From contig CM022401.1 of NCBI GenBank assembly GCA_011833715.1, positions 65,018,606 to 65,082,605 on the forward strand: DNA of 64,000 bases, read 5' to 3'. Below, in pieces: positions 37,157 through 48,004 of the stretch. The position numbers and the translations under genes were made by a program. Position 1 is the stretch's first letter; each line of letters opens with the position of its first letter. Source of the stretch: Carcinoscorpius rotundicauda. Its lineage: Eukaryota > Arthropoda > Merostomata > Xiphosura > Limulidae. The notes below the pieces were generated by a model. It was not told the DNA's origin. It did not search any database and saw nothing but the letters and a program-made list of their open reading frames with translations.

Positions 37157-37348
37157 AATGTTCGCCCTTTCAGCCGTGGAGGCGTTATAATATTGCAGCC
37201 AATCCTACTATTTGTTGGCAAAAGAATAGCCCAAGAGTGAAGTGGGTGGTGAAGACTAGTTGCCTTCCCTCTAGTCTTACACTGCTAAATTAGAGACTGC
37301 TAGCGCAGATAGCCCTCGTGTAGCTTTACGCGAAATTCAAAACAAACA
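37157..37348 (+). repeat. SINE-A copy lacking the head, at the Helitron edge
   Basis: Begins at atgttcgccctttcagccgt and ends cgaaattcaaaacaaacaa. It abuts the truncated N-terminal side of the Helitron. Confidence 0.87.
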
Positions 37349-37383
37349 ATATGCTTTTCCTTTTTTTATTAGTTAGTAACTTT

Positions 37384-37495
37384 ATAGTTCAGTACAAAAC
37401 TACATAATGGGGTATCTCTAATCTGGCCACCATGGTTATCAAAACTTGATTTATAACGTTTAAAGTAAATAGAAATACTGCTGTGCCAGTTGAGA
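37384..37495 (-). repeat. SINE-B copy, diverged
   Basis: Shows agtacaaaactacataatgg and ggccaccatggttatcaaaa in SINE-B order. Confidence 0.65.
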
Positions 37496-38163
37496 GGCTT
37501 GGTTTGTAGAACAACTTTAGATTAAAAATATGCAAAACATCGTTTGGAATTCTATTTAGCCTGCATCCATGTTGTATAACATTGTTTGTAATCATGCAGA
37601 GACTCTTATTTCTGGAATGAATTAAAAACAACAACTCCCTCAAACATGTTTTATGTATTTACCGTTTGTTAGTTGTTTAAGTGGAAAGTCGCACAACGCC
37701 CGAACCTATGTTTTAACGATTTAAGCCTTCAAGTTTACCTTTGGGTCACTGGAGAGAGGGGAGGGAGTTTATTCTCTCAAGGATATTCTTTAATCTATGA
37801 CCCGAAGGTCGTCTTTCCCTGAATATATTATAATAATAATAATAAAAGATAATAAAAGTTCACTTGGATGTTTGTTTTTGCTAGTTCGAAATTCAAAAGA
37901 AATAATCTGTTTAAAGAAAACCTGTTCTCACGCCTGTCTTTTGACGAAGAACGTTTTCATAAATGAGAGGAGGGAGGGAGTTTGACCTTAGCGTTGATCT
38001 TTAAACCAGAACCTTTATGGTTATTTAGTCATAATGTTATTGTATTCAGTTAACGTTCAACAAAATGATATTTTTTTAGAAAATTTAAGAGACTTGTGTA
38101 TAACATTATTAGATTGAGGGAAGACTGGTGATACTTGAATTGTTTAATATAATTTTACAGTTT

Positions 38164-40170
38164 TGATGAACTTCTGCTCCCAACTAAACGAACAAACCTA
38201 CCCTAGTAAGTTTTGGCTACACTCGAAAAGATTCACAAATCAACAAACCACAAGAAAATACCAAACACTGAAATATAACAACACCTTAGCACAAACCAAC
38301 AAAGAAAAAGCAGAAGCCTTCAGACATTAATTACAAAGCACATTTAAAACAATGACACGCACATGAACAATTATTACTACAATAAAATAAACAACCACGT
38401 AACAAATAACATAGAATTATATAAATCACACTTTCCAGTCAACATTAAAACAGCAATACTAATAATACATATAACTACAATACACAACTACTCACCAAAA
38501 AAATCAAACTAAATGAACTTGAACAATCATTCAAAAATACAAAAACAAAGCACCGGGAAATGATGGAATACAACAATACTTCTCAAAAAAGGCACTCCAA
38601 AATTATTTGACCACCTATTAGCAAAATTTAATTTATCTCTATACTCTGGATACATTCCAGCTTCTTGGAAGCAAGCTAATATTTTAATGTTCCACAAAGA
38701 AGGAAAACCAGCCAATAAACCAAACAGTTATTGACCGATCAGCTTGACCAGCTGTGTAAATAAAATTCTCAAAACAATAATCAGTAATAGACTCTTCAAA
38801 TTTTGAGAGATAAATTTAAAATTACCTGAAGAACAAAACGGTTTTAGAAAATATAGACGAACTACAGATCACTTAATTGGGTTAACTGAAACAATAATAA
38901 ACAGGTATAATAAAAAATAATGCACTGTCACCTGCTTCCTTGATATCGAGAAAGCATTCTACACTGTATGGCACAATGGTGTTCGGTTCTGTATGTATGA
39001 AATGGTACTACCGCGAGGAATTATTCGCTGGTTATTTAACTTTTTGAAAAATAGAAAATGTAGAGTAAACGTAGAGGAACTTTCTCAGAGTTCTTCGCTC
39101 CAGAAGCTGGCGTCCCTCAAGGAGGGGTGGTTAGTCCTATTCTCTTCATCATGTATGTAAATAATATGCCACTCAAAGACCCAAACCATGGATACACGTC
39201 ACAGTTCGCTGATGATGTTGCAATTTAGAAAAGTGTCCTTACACCAGAAATAGCAGCCACTAGCTTACAACCACAACTAAATAGATTATGTGAATATTGT
39301 GAAAAATATAGAATTAAAATAAATACAGCGAAGACACAATTAGTAATATTTTCAAAATCTACGAAACATCAAAAAGTGCAACCTCAAATCTACATAAAAG
39401 GAGAGCTTCTCCAGACTGCTACATCTGCAATTTTTTTAGGATTAACATATGATTCGAAACTTACATGGATAAAACATGTAAATGATATAAAAATTAAAAT
39501 TTGGCGAAGAATAAACTATGCTATGACTCTAACTGGTAAAAAATACGGAACAACACCAGAAAACACCATTAAATATACAAAACATACATTAGACCAGTAA
39601 CAGACTATGCAGCTCCTGCATAGATCAATGTAAGTGTAAAATAAATACAAACCAAACTTCAAACATTATAAAATACACTAATTACATCAGCATACAGAGT
39701 ATCTAAAACCACTTCATCAAAGTTTATGCAAAATTACTCAAACACACAAACAATACCAGATAGACTTCTACATAGTACAATAAAATATTTTGATAAAAAT
39801 TGGCGAAAAAATGAGTTGTTATGCAAAGTAGACAGATATTGCATATTTGATAAAGAGAGACCTAAACATCTCTCCCCGTTAAATTTCTACATTAGATTAT
39901 TCAGATAAAATCATTTAAAATAATAATAATAATAGATATAATAGAATAAAGCTAAAATAAAACAGGCCACCTACGTCCTAGACTTATTTAAAAAAACCCA
40001 ACAAAGAACAATATAAATGAGCATTGTCCTGAAAAGGACCAGACTAAAGTTATGATATCACTCCAGCCATTCAGTATTTACCTGAAATATATTAATATGG
40101 CTACTCCAACAAAGTAATGGAAGGAGAAAGAAGTCTATTGTACCTGACCCTCCTTGGTATACAAATATAT
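38164..40170 (+). mobile_element. 5'-truncated non-LTR retrotransposon (Jockey/CR1-like reverse transcriptase)
   Basis: An A-rich plus-strand region carries a broken ORF2. Recognisable parts are a linker reading KFWLHSKRFTNQQ (about 38205), APGNDGI-like sequence (about 38550), GYIPASWKQANI (about 38648), FLDIEKAF at 38936-38959 (RT motif A), EAGVPQGGVVSP from 39103, and FADDV at 39205-39219 (catalytic motif C). Past this come INTAKTQLVIFSK and FLGLTYDSKLTWIKHVND, typical downstream RT sequence. At least one frameshift separates motif A from motif B, and in-frame stops are frequent (one just after FADDV). No endonuclease is seen, so the 5' end is missing. The region after the last ORF (about 39908-40170) looks like a 3' UTR with an AAT-rich stretch. 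The clade call is tentative; the RT identity is firm. Confidence 0.85.
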
Positions 40171-40411
40171 ATACCCAAATACCAGAAAGAGAGAGAGTGT
40201 TGATGAAATCGGAATAACTTAACTAATTTCAAATATATGCATAATATCTTTGAATTAAACAACAGTGATAATTTAAAAAAATGAGTATTATTTGATTGTT
40301 TGTACGTATTAAGAGTTCTCGTATTTCTTAGACCTCTAAGGTAAAAAAATAAACTTGCATTGTGTAAAGTACACAGATTTCGGCCTCAGTTTTGTACGTA
40401 CCACCATATTT

Positions 40412-40500
40412 GTCCCCCAGTATTACAGCGCTAAGTTCGTGGACATACAACACTAGAAACCGGGATTCGTTACCCGTGGTGCAATCATTAGTGCATTACA
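40412..40500 (+). repeat. SINE-B head copy, diverged
   Basis: Reads tcccccagtattacagcg and accgggattcgttacccgtg, then a degraded tail. Confidence 0.72.
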
Positions 40501-40714
40501 GTTATTCTTCTTCTCTTGAAAACGAACGCAATACAATTTTCTTTGTTTAAATAACACAAAGTTGAATAACATAAATTTAGAAATGATAAAACACAGCTGT
40601 ATTTGGCTAGCTAGATGACCATATTACATATACGTTCAGATCCAAGGAATTGGGCTGACTGCATATTTTATATTTCTTCTTCAATATTTTTAGAAAAAGA
40701 ATTGTTTGCTCATT

Positions 40715-40850
40715 TTGTATTAAGCACAAAGCTACACAATGAGCTGTCTGTGCTTTGTCCACAACAGGTATCAAAACCCGGTTTTTAAAGGCGTGAGCCT
40801 GCAGACATGCCCCTGGTGATCAGCTTTGTGCTTAATTCAAAAATAGCGAC
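40715..40850. repeat. Two SINE-B pieces in inverted orientation
   Basis: A minus-strand copy (taagcacaaagctacaca...gcagacatgcccctggtga) runs straight into a plus-strand tail (agctttgtgcttaattcaaa). The unit is thus bounded by taagcacaaagct and agctttgtgctta. Confidence 0.75.
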
Positions 40851-41573
40851 AACAGTATTTCAATATTCAACCTTTACATACTCATTCTAATAAAGGTCTT
40901 CATTCTTTATAAATTCATGTTTACAGGATTTCATTCCATAAGTAAACGTGACATACATCAGCGAGAAACATGCAACGGTAAGCTTTAATAAAAGTGTATT
41001 TGAATAATTGTTTAGTAATGTTTTCATATTTTGACAAATGCAGTCCGCCATATATTTATATATATATATATACATGCCATTTGTTATCTGATTCAGGTAA
41101 AGAACCGAAATAAACTATTTCCCTTACACAATAAGTCTTCAAACACTTGTCGGAAACCTCTTAGTTGTAAAAGAATATCACCTAGAAGGTTTGCTATTAT
41201 ATATTTTTACACCTGGGCGCTAGTTTAGTTGAAGTTTATTTGGATTATTGCATTTTTGACACTCTACAGGTTATAATCGTGTTTCTGTGACGATACACAA
41301 TTAAGCCTCAATTTGTTTGTTGTTATTCACCAATCTACCTAAAGAACTATTCTTGCGATATTCACAACGGCTATTGTAGCTCTGTTCTTACCGTTACAAG
41401 CCTTCAGATTAACCGGTGAACTACAGGGTGCGGGTTAAGTCTATTTATCTTCCTTAACTGTATTAAATATAGTAAAATAGCCATGTCTTCCATCAAAGAC
41501 GTTTGGTTTAGTTGCTTGAAACCAGTACAACAATCGTATATTTTAAATTTAATTTTTGATGACACACACCCAA

Positions 41574-43016
41574 ATATACTTTTTAAAAAAAGAGACGCAA
41601 ATGGGATATTTTTTTATTTTAAAGAGAAATATGTGTAATAACGTTACAAGCTCAGAGTACGGGATGTTACACGTATTAAGGCGCTGATTGTCAGACCAAA
41701 ATGACAATAAAAGTTGTGCACTTTGAAAACGGAGGAAAACATCGGATTTTTCGCCAAAACACATTCGTGTCTAGTAAATTTGTTTGAGAGATCTGCATGT
41801 TCTTCAAGTGCAACATGTGCAAAATCCCTATAAAAGTGACGGGTTCTCGGTTTCCATAGCTCAGTGTTAAGCCACCGAAACACAATACAGTTACGCCAAG
41901 ACTGACTAAAGCACAACGCAACAACACTAACGGTCGCTCGGAAACAGGTGAATCTCGATCAGATGTTGCCAGAGCTGCGAATGTCCACCCAAACACCATC
42001 ACAAGGCTATGAAATTATCACCAACAACACGAATCAACTCGTGACCGTCCACGATCTGGCAGACCTCGTGTGACCAAGATCGCTACATCCGGTTACGTCA
42101 CCTTCGAGATAGAACCACCACTGCGACGTCTACTGCATCAACCATACCAGGGTTGCGTAAAATTTCCGATCAGACCGTACGCAACCGTCTACGAGATGCA
42201 GAAATCCGACCCATCGTCAAGCACGGCTGCAGTGGACTCGGGCGCATCGGGTATGGTCTCATCGACGATAGAAGCATGTTTGATTTAGCGATGAATCACA
42301 TTTTATGCTTCGTAGGCAGGATGGAAGAACCCGTGTTTACCGTCGCCGAGGTGAACGTTTTGCAGCAAACTGTGTTGACAGATTTGGTGGTGACAGTGTC
42401 ATGATGTGGACTGCCATCACCTACAATGCCAGAACACACCTTTTGCATATTTGAGAGAATCTTACGGCTCAACAATACGTCGACGGGATTCTTAGGCCCC
42501 ATGTGCAACCCATCATGGTGAACGTCAACGACGTTTTTCAACATGACAACACCCGTCCTCACACAGCCCAACTCACCGCTGTCTTTTTGAGACACCACAA
42601 CATCAACGCTCTTCCATGGCCCTTCAGATCACCATATTTAAACCCCATCGAGCATCTTTGGGACGAGTTGGACCGACGTCTGCGACGGCGACAACCTCAA
42701 CCACAGACTCTACCTCAGCTGCAGCAGCTTTGCAGGCTGAGTGGACAGCCATTCCATATGATGTGATTTGTCATCTCATCGTTTCCATGGGCAGGAGATG
42801 CCAAGCAGTTATTGATGCTTAAGAGGGGCATACTAGTTATTGACGTTGAGTGATGTTAAACTTCAACTCAAGCGTGGACTTCGCCTTTGCAGACTTTGGA
42901 TGCTCAGCACTGAATGTACAAAGTTTAACACATGTCATACATAACTACCCGGAATAAACTTGTTAACAATTTGTCTCAAATTTTGACTTTTGCGTTTCTT
43001 TTTTTGAAGAGTATAT
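41574..43016 (+). mobile_element. Tc1-like DNA transposon with terminal inverted repeats, inactive
   Basis: The left end (41574-41605) reads atatactttttaaaaaaaga... and the right end (42985-43016), reverse-complemented, reads atatactcttcaaaaaaaga..., matching at about 27 of 32 positions. TA lies at both edges, as expected for Tc1/mariner target duplication. Length is about 1.44 kb, normal for the superfamily. The transposase inside is on the plus strand. Coding potential also appears in other frames, but the family motifs are plus-strand only. Confidence 0.87.
41900..42825 (+). pseudogene. Tc1-like DD34E transposase, frameshifted
   Basis: The N-terminal DNA-binding part shows ARAANVHPNTITRL (about 41968-42010), then a TGA, then RDRPRSGRPRVT (42040-42075) with the GRPR AT-hook-like motif. 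The first catalytic Asp is in FSDES (42284-42298). The second catalytic part is in a long open segment at 42503-42766: VFQHDNTRPHTAQL, then LPWPFRSPYLNPIEHLWDEL. The Asp of HDN and the Glu of PIEH are separated by 34 residues, so the catalytic signature is DD34E. Several frameshifts and stops lie between the parts, so no functional protein is expected. The order and spacing are those of a single Tc1 transposase of about 340 residues. Confidence 0.88.
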
Positions 43017-43352
43017 ATCTGTATACAGAAAAATGTTTTTCTAGCAAACTCCTTTTCAAGTTATTGTTATGATCCGTAAACGAGGAGTTGTCATATATTT
43101 CTACTTTATTTGCGGGAGCACCAACTTACATAACACCCTGTCTTCACAGTGGGAATGAAATTCCTGATTGTAGTTAATCGCATAGGTAAAAATAATGTAA
43201 ATCATTCCAATATAAATAATGTTTCCTGGCTATGTGTGGTTACCTTGACGACTTATATACTTCAATATAGTAGCGAAGTTGGTTAAATTACTGCGACTCA
43301 ACAATTGCATTCTTTGGTATCGTATAAACATGTGTATCACATATCTTACTTT

Positions 43353-43609
43353 GGCCCGGCATGGCCAGGTGATTAGGGCGAATGATTTCGCAAAATGGGA
43401 GTCGTGATTTCAACTCCATGTCACCCCAAACATGCTCGCTCCTTTTAGACGTGAGGACTTTATAACGTAACAGTCAGTCCCACCATTCGGTGATAACAGA
43501 GTAGACCAAGCGTTGGCGGTAAGTGGTCTTACACTGCTAAATTAGGAACGGCTAAAGAAGATATCCCTCGTGTAGCTATGCGCGAAATTTAAAAAAAAAC
43601 AACAACAAT
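43353..43609 (+). repeat. SINE-A copy with body deletion
   Basis: Head ggcccggcatggccaggtga, diverged body missing the tgatgactagctgcc block, tail cgcgaaatttaaaaaaaaac. Confidence 0.86.
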
Positions 43610-44884
43610 TAATGAGGTATCATACTGCTTTAAAATTAGTGATCGTACACATTGGCTTGAAAACTTGAAAACACGAGTCACCCCGGTGGGCAATAAGTGA
43701 CTGCTACCGAATTAAGGTTTAAAACGTTATAACTATAAAAGAAGCAAAAAAGACATGAAAAGCATCAGAACTGATACATGCACTATTCAACGATTTTTTT
43801 TATATTAAAAGGAAATGTTCATATGTTTCTGATATATTCCCGTAATTGTCTTCATATGTATAGATATCTAGATGTACTATATTAAAATTATTTTGAACAT
43901 ATAAGTCAGCAAATCATATGACAACCACAGCTGGTATAAAGTTATGGTAGAGAGATATGTATCAGAACCACAATTTGACATTATTTGGCGTTTTACAAGA
44001 AATAAGATGTCACCAAAATTGATAGATTCTTCGACGCAAAATACATCCATACGTTCTCACCATAAAGAAGTCGTGAATCTGTAATTTCAAATACGGAAAT
44101 ATCTTGTACCTAATAACATTGGTAACAAATTTGAGGAACAAGAGCAATTTAAAAAGAGACCTGCAACAAGTTATTCCCAGGCATGACGTGCAGTGTCTCC
44201 TGACAGATAGGAATCTAGGAACACAAAAGACAATGGCAAAAGCCATCCACGTGGTTTGGATAATAGTTTTCAACAAAATTAACAACTATCGGTACCTCGA
44301 AAAGCGACACAACTATCATGTGCATAAGTTACCTTCAAAAAATATCCACTCAACTGTTGTATATTTCACGAAGTTCGAAAATGAAATAGGTATTCATTTA
44401 ATTATGAGTATATAACAGTAAAGTAGCCGGGCGCAGCGCGTATGGATTTCTGCACAATCAGACTAACGAAATTAGCGCTGGGAAAATGTCGTTCTCATAA
44501 AATAGACGAATTCTAGAAAGCATACAGGAACGATTATAGCCTTATAACGAATTTTTATGTTATGGTTGCTACTTTACAAGGATAGGTTGTTAGACATAGC
44601 ATGACTTGTCATGAACTGTAATGTACGTAACGTGGTAAAGCTCCGACGTACGTATATGCTACTCATTTTCCTATTGTCTCCAAATGTGGTATCCTATTTC
44701 AGTAACACCAAGTTATTTTTACGCATCCGTAGGGAAAAATAATGTTTTTATAGCTACTTCTTTATTTTCTTTTTCTTCTTCCAAACACTTTTCAATCGAC
44801 TGTCATTCCTTCATTTCTCGGGGATGATTTGAAACTTGTTAGGGCTGCGTCTTTCATTTTTCTTTTATTTAGACATTTTTAAAG

Positions 44885-45320
44885 GATTATATAATGTAAA
44901 AGGAAAAAAAATGTATATTCTGTGTTCTTGTGGGGTCATTTTTACAGCAATCAAGATTAAATTTGGCACGAATATAAATTTTCATGCGCCTAACACAAAG
45001 TTAATGCTGCTCATTTTGAGCCTTTTTAAGAAGTTTAAGTTCGCAAAAGCATAATTTTGAGGCTTTTAGTCAATTACTATGTCTCATTGTCGACCAGTTT
45101 AAGTGAAATTTAGTGAAAAATACTTTTCTTTAGTTCTTACACATTGACGAATAAAAATGTTCAACTCATCCGTTATAGTAACTATACAGATGCCACAAAA
45201 CACCTAATTTTAGAGATCTCGGTCCAGTTTTTGACCCCATTGTGACTAATTATGTGGGATTTAATACAAAAATACTCTTTGTCGGTCCCAAACAAAGTTA
45301 TAGACAATAGTTATAGACTA
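44885..45320 (+). repeat. Unnamed dispersed repeat, copy 1
   Basis: Shares with 53745-54345 a series of segments in the same order: tttacagcaatcaag, an aatttttac/catg-gcct block, catttgag/att..., ataattttgaggcttttagtcaattac, and a tgggatttaatacaaaaatac block. No protein or terminal repeats were recognised. Orientation is arbitrary. Confidence 0.65.
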
Positions 45321-45520
45321 ATGTCGTGTTGTGTAACAGAATGTATACTTTTTCAATTAAATAATATTGCTTCCATGTTACAATGAATGATTCTTCGTCT
45401 TTCTTTAATCGTGCTCTTGCATATTAAAATGTTTTGTGCAATAATCAAACGAAGAATTCTTAGTAGTATAGCGAGAAGCCCACTGATTTATAACACTAGA
45501 AACCAGTTGTTGATACTAGG

Positions 45521-45801
45521 TTGTTTGTTTATTTTTAAATTTCGCGCAAAGCTACACGAGGGCTATTTGCGCTAGCTGTCCTTAATTTAGCAGTGTAAAA
45601 CTAGAGAGGAGAAAGCTAGTCATCACTGCCTCCCGCCAAGTCTTGGTCTACTTACTCTTTTACCAACTAATAGTGGGTTTGACCGTAACATAATTAAGCC
45701 CCCACGGCTGAAAGAGCGAGCATGTTTGGAGTGACGGGGATTCGAACCTGCGACCCTCAGATTACGAGTCCAGCGCCTGAACTACCTGGCCGTGCCGGGC
45801 C
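45521..45801 (-). repeat. SINE-A copy, full length
   Basis: Tail ttgtttgtttatttttaaat through to a head ending ggccgtgccgggcc. Confidence 0.92.
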
Positions 45802-46058
45802 TCTCGATAGCAGAGTTGTTCTTAATTACAGACAAACAATAATTTTATTTCAACAGAAATAGAACGATATTGTGAATACGGAAATTTTACTGTCGCAGCA
45901 TGAAGTTTATAAAAGAATCTTAAAACTTGCCACATGAGCCATCCCAGCATATTAATGTATTGAGCCTACGACTGTTAAACACTGGGAGAGAGGGCGTTTC
46001 AGAAACCATTGATTTATGGTTATTTCTAAAATGAAAAAAAAAACACAAAAAATTATAT

Positions 46059-46064
46059 TTTATT
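46059..46064 (-). promoter_or_regulatory. Candidate polyadenylation signal (AATAAA)
   Basis: The minus strand reads TTCAATAAAATATA about 130 bp after the TGA of the terminal exon at 46194-46459, a normal distance for a short 3' UTR. AATAAA is common by chance in AT-rich DNA, so the value lies in the position and strand. Confidence 0.45.
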
Positions 46065-46193
46065 GAACATATAATGACATTCATATGAATTACACTGTGG
46101 TGGTGCTGTAATGAATATGATACTTTTTATACACTCTTAACTGAAGAAATTTCCTTTTTAATTTGAAAACTGATATACAAATCACCTTATAAT

Positions 46194-46459
46194 TCACCGT
46201 GTGACTGCATGAACTTCATCTTTGGGCCTTACTGTACAGTTAGTTTCATAAAATATTGAAACTAATGATTTCTTATACATGATTCCAATCCCTTTTTGAA
46301 GATAACGACATTGTTGTTCCTGTTGTTTATGTTTCGCTGTCAATACATAAATAAACTGACGAATCTCTGATTCAGCTGCTATATCAAATCTATTGGGATA
46401 TCTTCGAATAAGTTCTTCCCTCATCCGACCTGGACTTAAGGTGTCTTTCCACTGGGAGA
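46194..46459 (-). CDS. 3'-terminal coding exon of an unidentified protein-coding gene
   Basis: On the minus strand a pyrimidine-rich stretch ending ttatttag is followed by an open frame from 46459 to a TGA at 46194-46196. The first two bases complete a codon from an upstream exon. About 87 residues follow, rich in Arg, Glu, Gln and Lys, including SPGRMREELIRRYPNRFDI, AESEIRQFI and LTAKHKQQEQQC. The composition is more coding-like than neighbouring chance ORFs, and the segment up to LTAKHKQ looks like a small charged helical domain. The last 30 residues are less structured. An AATAAA lies about 130 bp past the stop. I do not recognise the family. It could be a host gene or the end of an old mobile element. 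Upstream exons would lie at higher coordinates and were not identified. Confidence 0.55.
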
Positions 46460-46711
46460 CTAAATAAATAAGAAAGTTAGGGTACCGGGTTGATAGATTT
46501 AATTCAAATTTTCAATGATAAGACTCATAAGATAATAAAAGCCACAAGTTGCTAGTTTTAAAAAGTTAATGAAATTAAGACGAACTATTGTTATCTCATT
46601 ATATACGGTATATGATTAGATTATGATCATACACTTTGTTAATAGAATTAATGAGTCTTTACAAGTTTGTTTGTTTTTTCATTTATTAATATCAGAATAG
46701 AACGTAACTAG

Positions 46712-46759
46712 CGGATTACGAGTCAAGCATCCTAACCACCTGTTTGGCCATGCCGGGCA
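46712..46759 (-). repeat. SINE-A head fragment
   Basis: Only ggattacgagtcaagcatcc...ggccatgccgggca remains. Confidence 0.75.
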
Positions 46760-47892
46760 CCGATTATGATAGAACAGTTTAATTTCTCGTAAATTGTAAT
46801 TAACTCATTTTTTATCGATCAAGAATCAACTTAAGAACTTGTCTAGTAGTTTTTCCGTTCCAATATTTATATCTGTTGTTTCCTTGTTTTCATTATCTTC
46901 TGTTTTGTTAATCTTCATATTCTTTTTTAACACATACGGGTTCCACAAATAAGGTGTACATGTTTATCGTTTAGACAGAGATAAACACGACCTGGTAAAA
47001 ACCGTGTCATCCATGAAATTTTTCAATCTTCTGTTCACGTGCTGTTGAGAAGTTTTCAATTGAAAAACGTGAAATTGTGTAAGAATTGTGCCAGTTCGTA
47101 CCAACCTACGCGTGATAAAGCAAGTTGCACGTGATTACTATTCTGGTTTTATTTTTATGAGCAAAGTGTCATCTAACGGAGAGCTATAATATAACATAAA
47201 GTAGAAATGTAAGCTAACCTGGTTGCACTAATATGCAATAATAAAACAAAAACAAAAAAGAATGATTTTATTATGATGTCGTACATTCAGTGTGACTCCT
47301 GAAAGAGTTTAAATAATCATGTGATGAGTAAACCTAAGTTCTTTTGTCAGTATATGTTAATCCATGCAGCAATGCTGTTTTTTTTGTCATGTTAAGCGGG
47401 TTGTTTGCAGTAATAACAATCAGAATGAATATTAGAAAACCTAAGTGCCTTACTGATTACCGTTAAAACAACGATGTATCTGTTGACAGTTAAACAAGAA
47501 ATAACCACCTAAGTTGCTAAGAGCTCTTCCGCTGAAATAAAACAATTAAGAACCGTTTTGTTTACGATTAGCAGCAACCAAGAAGCCTGTCATTCATATG
47601 AGATTAGTTGCTGTTTTCAATAAAATGGTTGAACCCATTTTGTTCACAGTTAGGGTTAAGAATATTTAGTGTTTATAACATAATAATTAAAAAAATATAT
47701 ATTTGTAACGAAAGAGTAAAGAACCTTTTAGTTTAGCATAAATAAAGAATTCTGGTGTTTGCATTAGAATAAGCTAAAATCCTATTGTTTGCTATTAAAG
47801 TTGCGAATAACTCGGCCCTAACGATTAAAGAACCATGAGCTCAACCACATGTTTGTTTCATTTTGAAGCAAAGCTGCAAATTGGTTTGTTTG

Positions 47893-48004
47893 TTTTTATA
47901 GCAAAACAACATTAAGTTAGCTGCTGTGTTTGCTGAGGGGAACGGAAAACCTGGATTTCAGCGTTGCAAGTCTGAAACTGCCCGCTAATTCACCTGTGGG
48001 CGCT
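47893..48004 (-). repeat. SINE-B-like copy, old
   Basis: Contains gaaaacctggatttcagcgt and cacctgtgggcgc, weakly matching the head. The tail region is scrambled. Confidence 0.45.

Noticed and set aside
41549..42002. Minus-strand ORFs at the left end of the Tc1-like element
   Set aside because: Shadows of the terminal repeat and of the plus-strand transposase N-terminus.
44010..44415. Opposed ORFs of 91 and 103 codons
   Set aside because: No recognised motif on either strand; kept as unassigned DNA.
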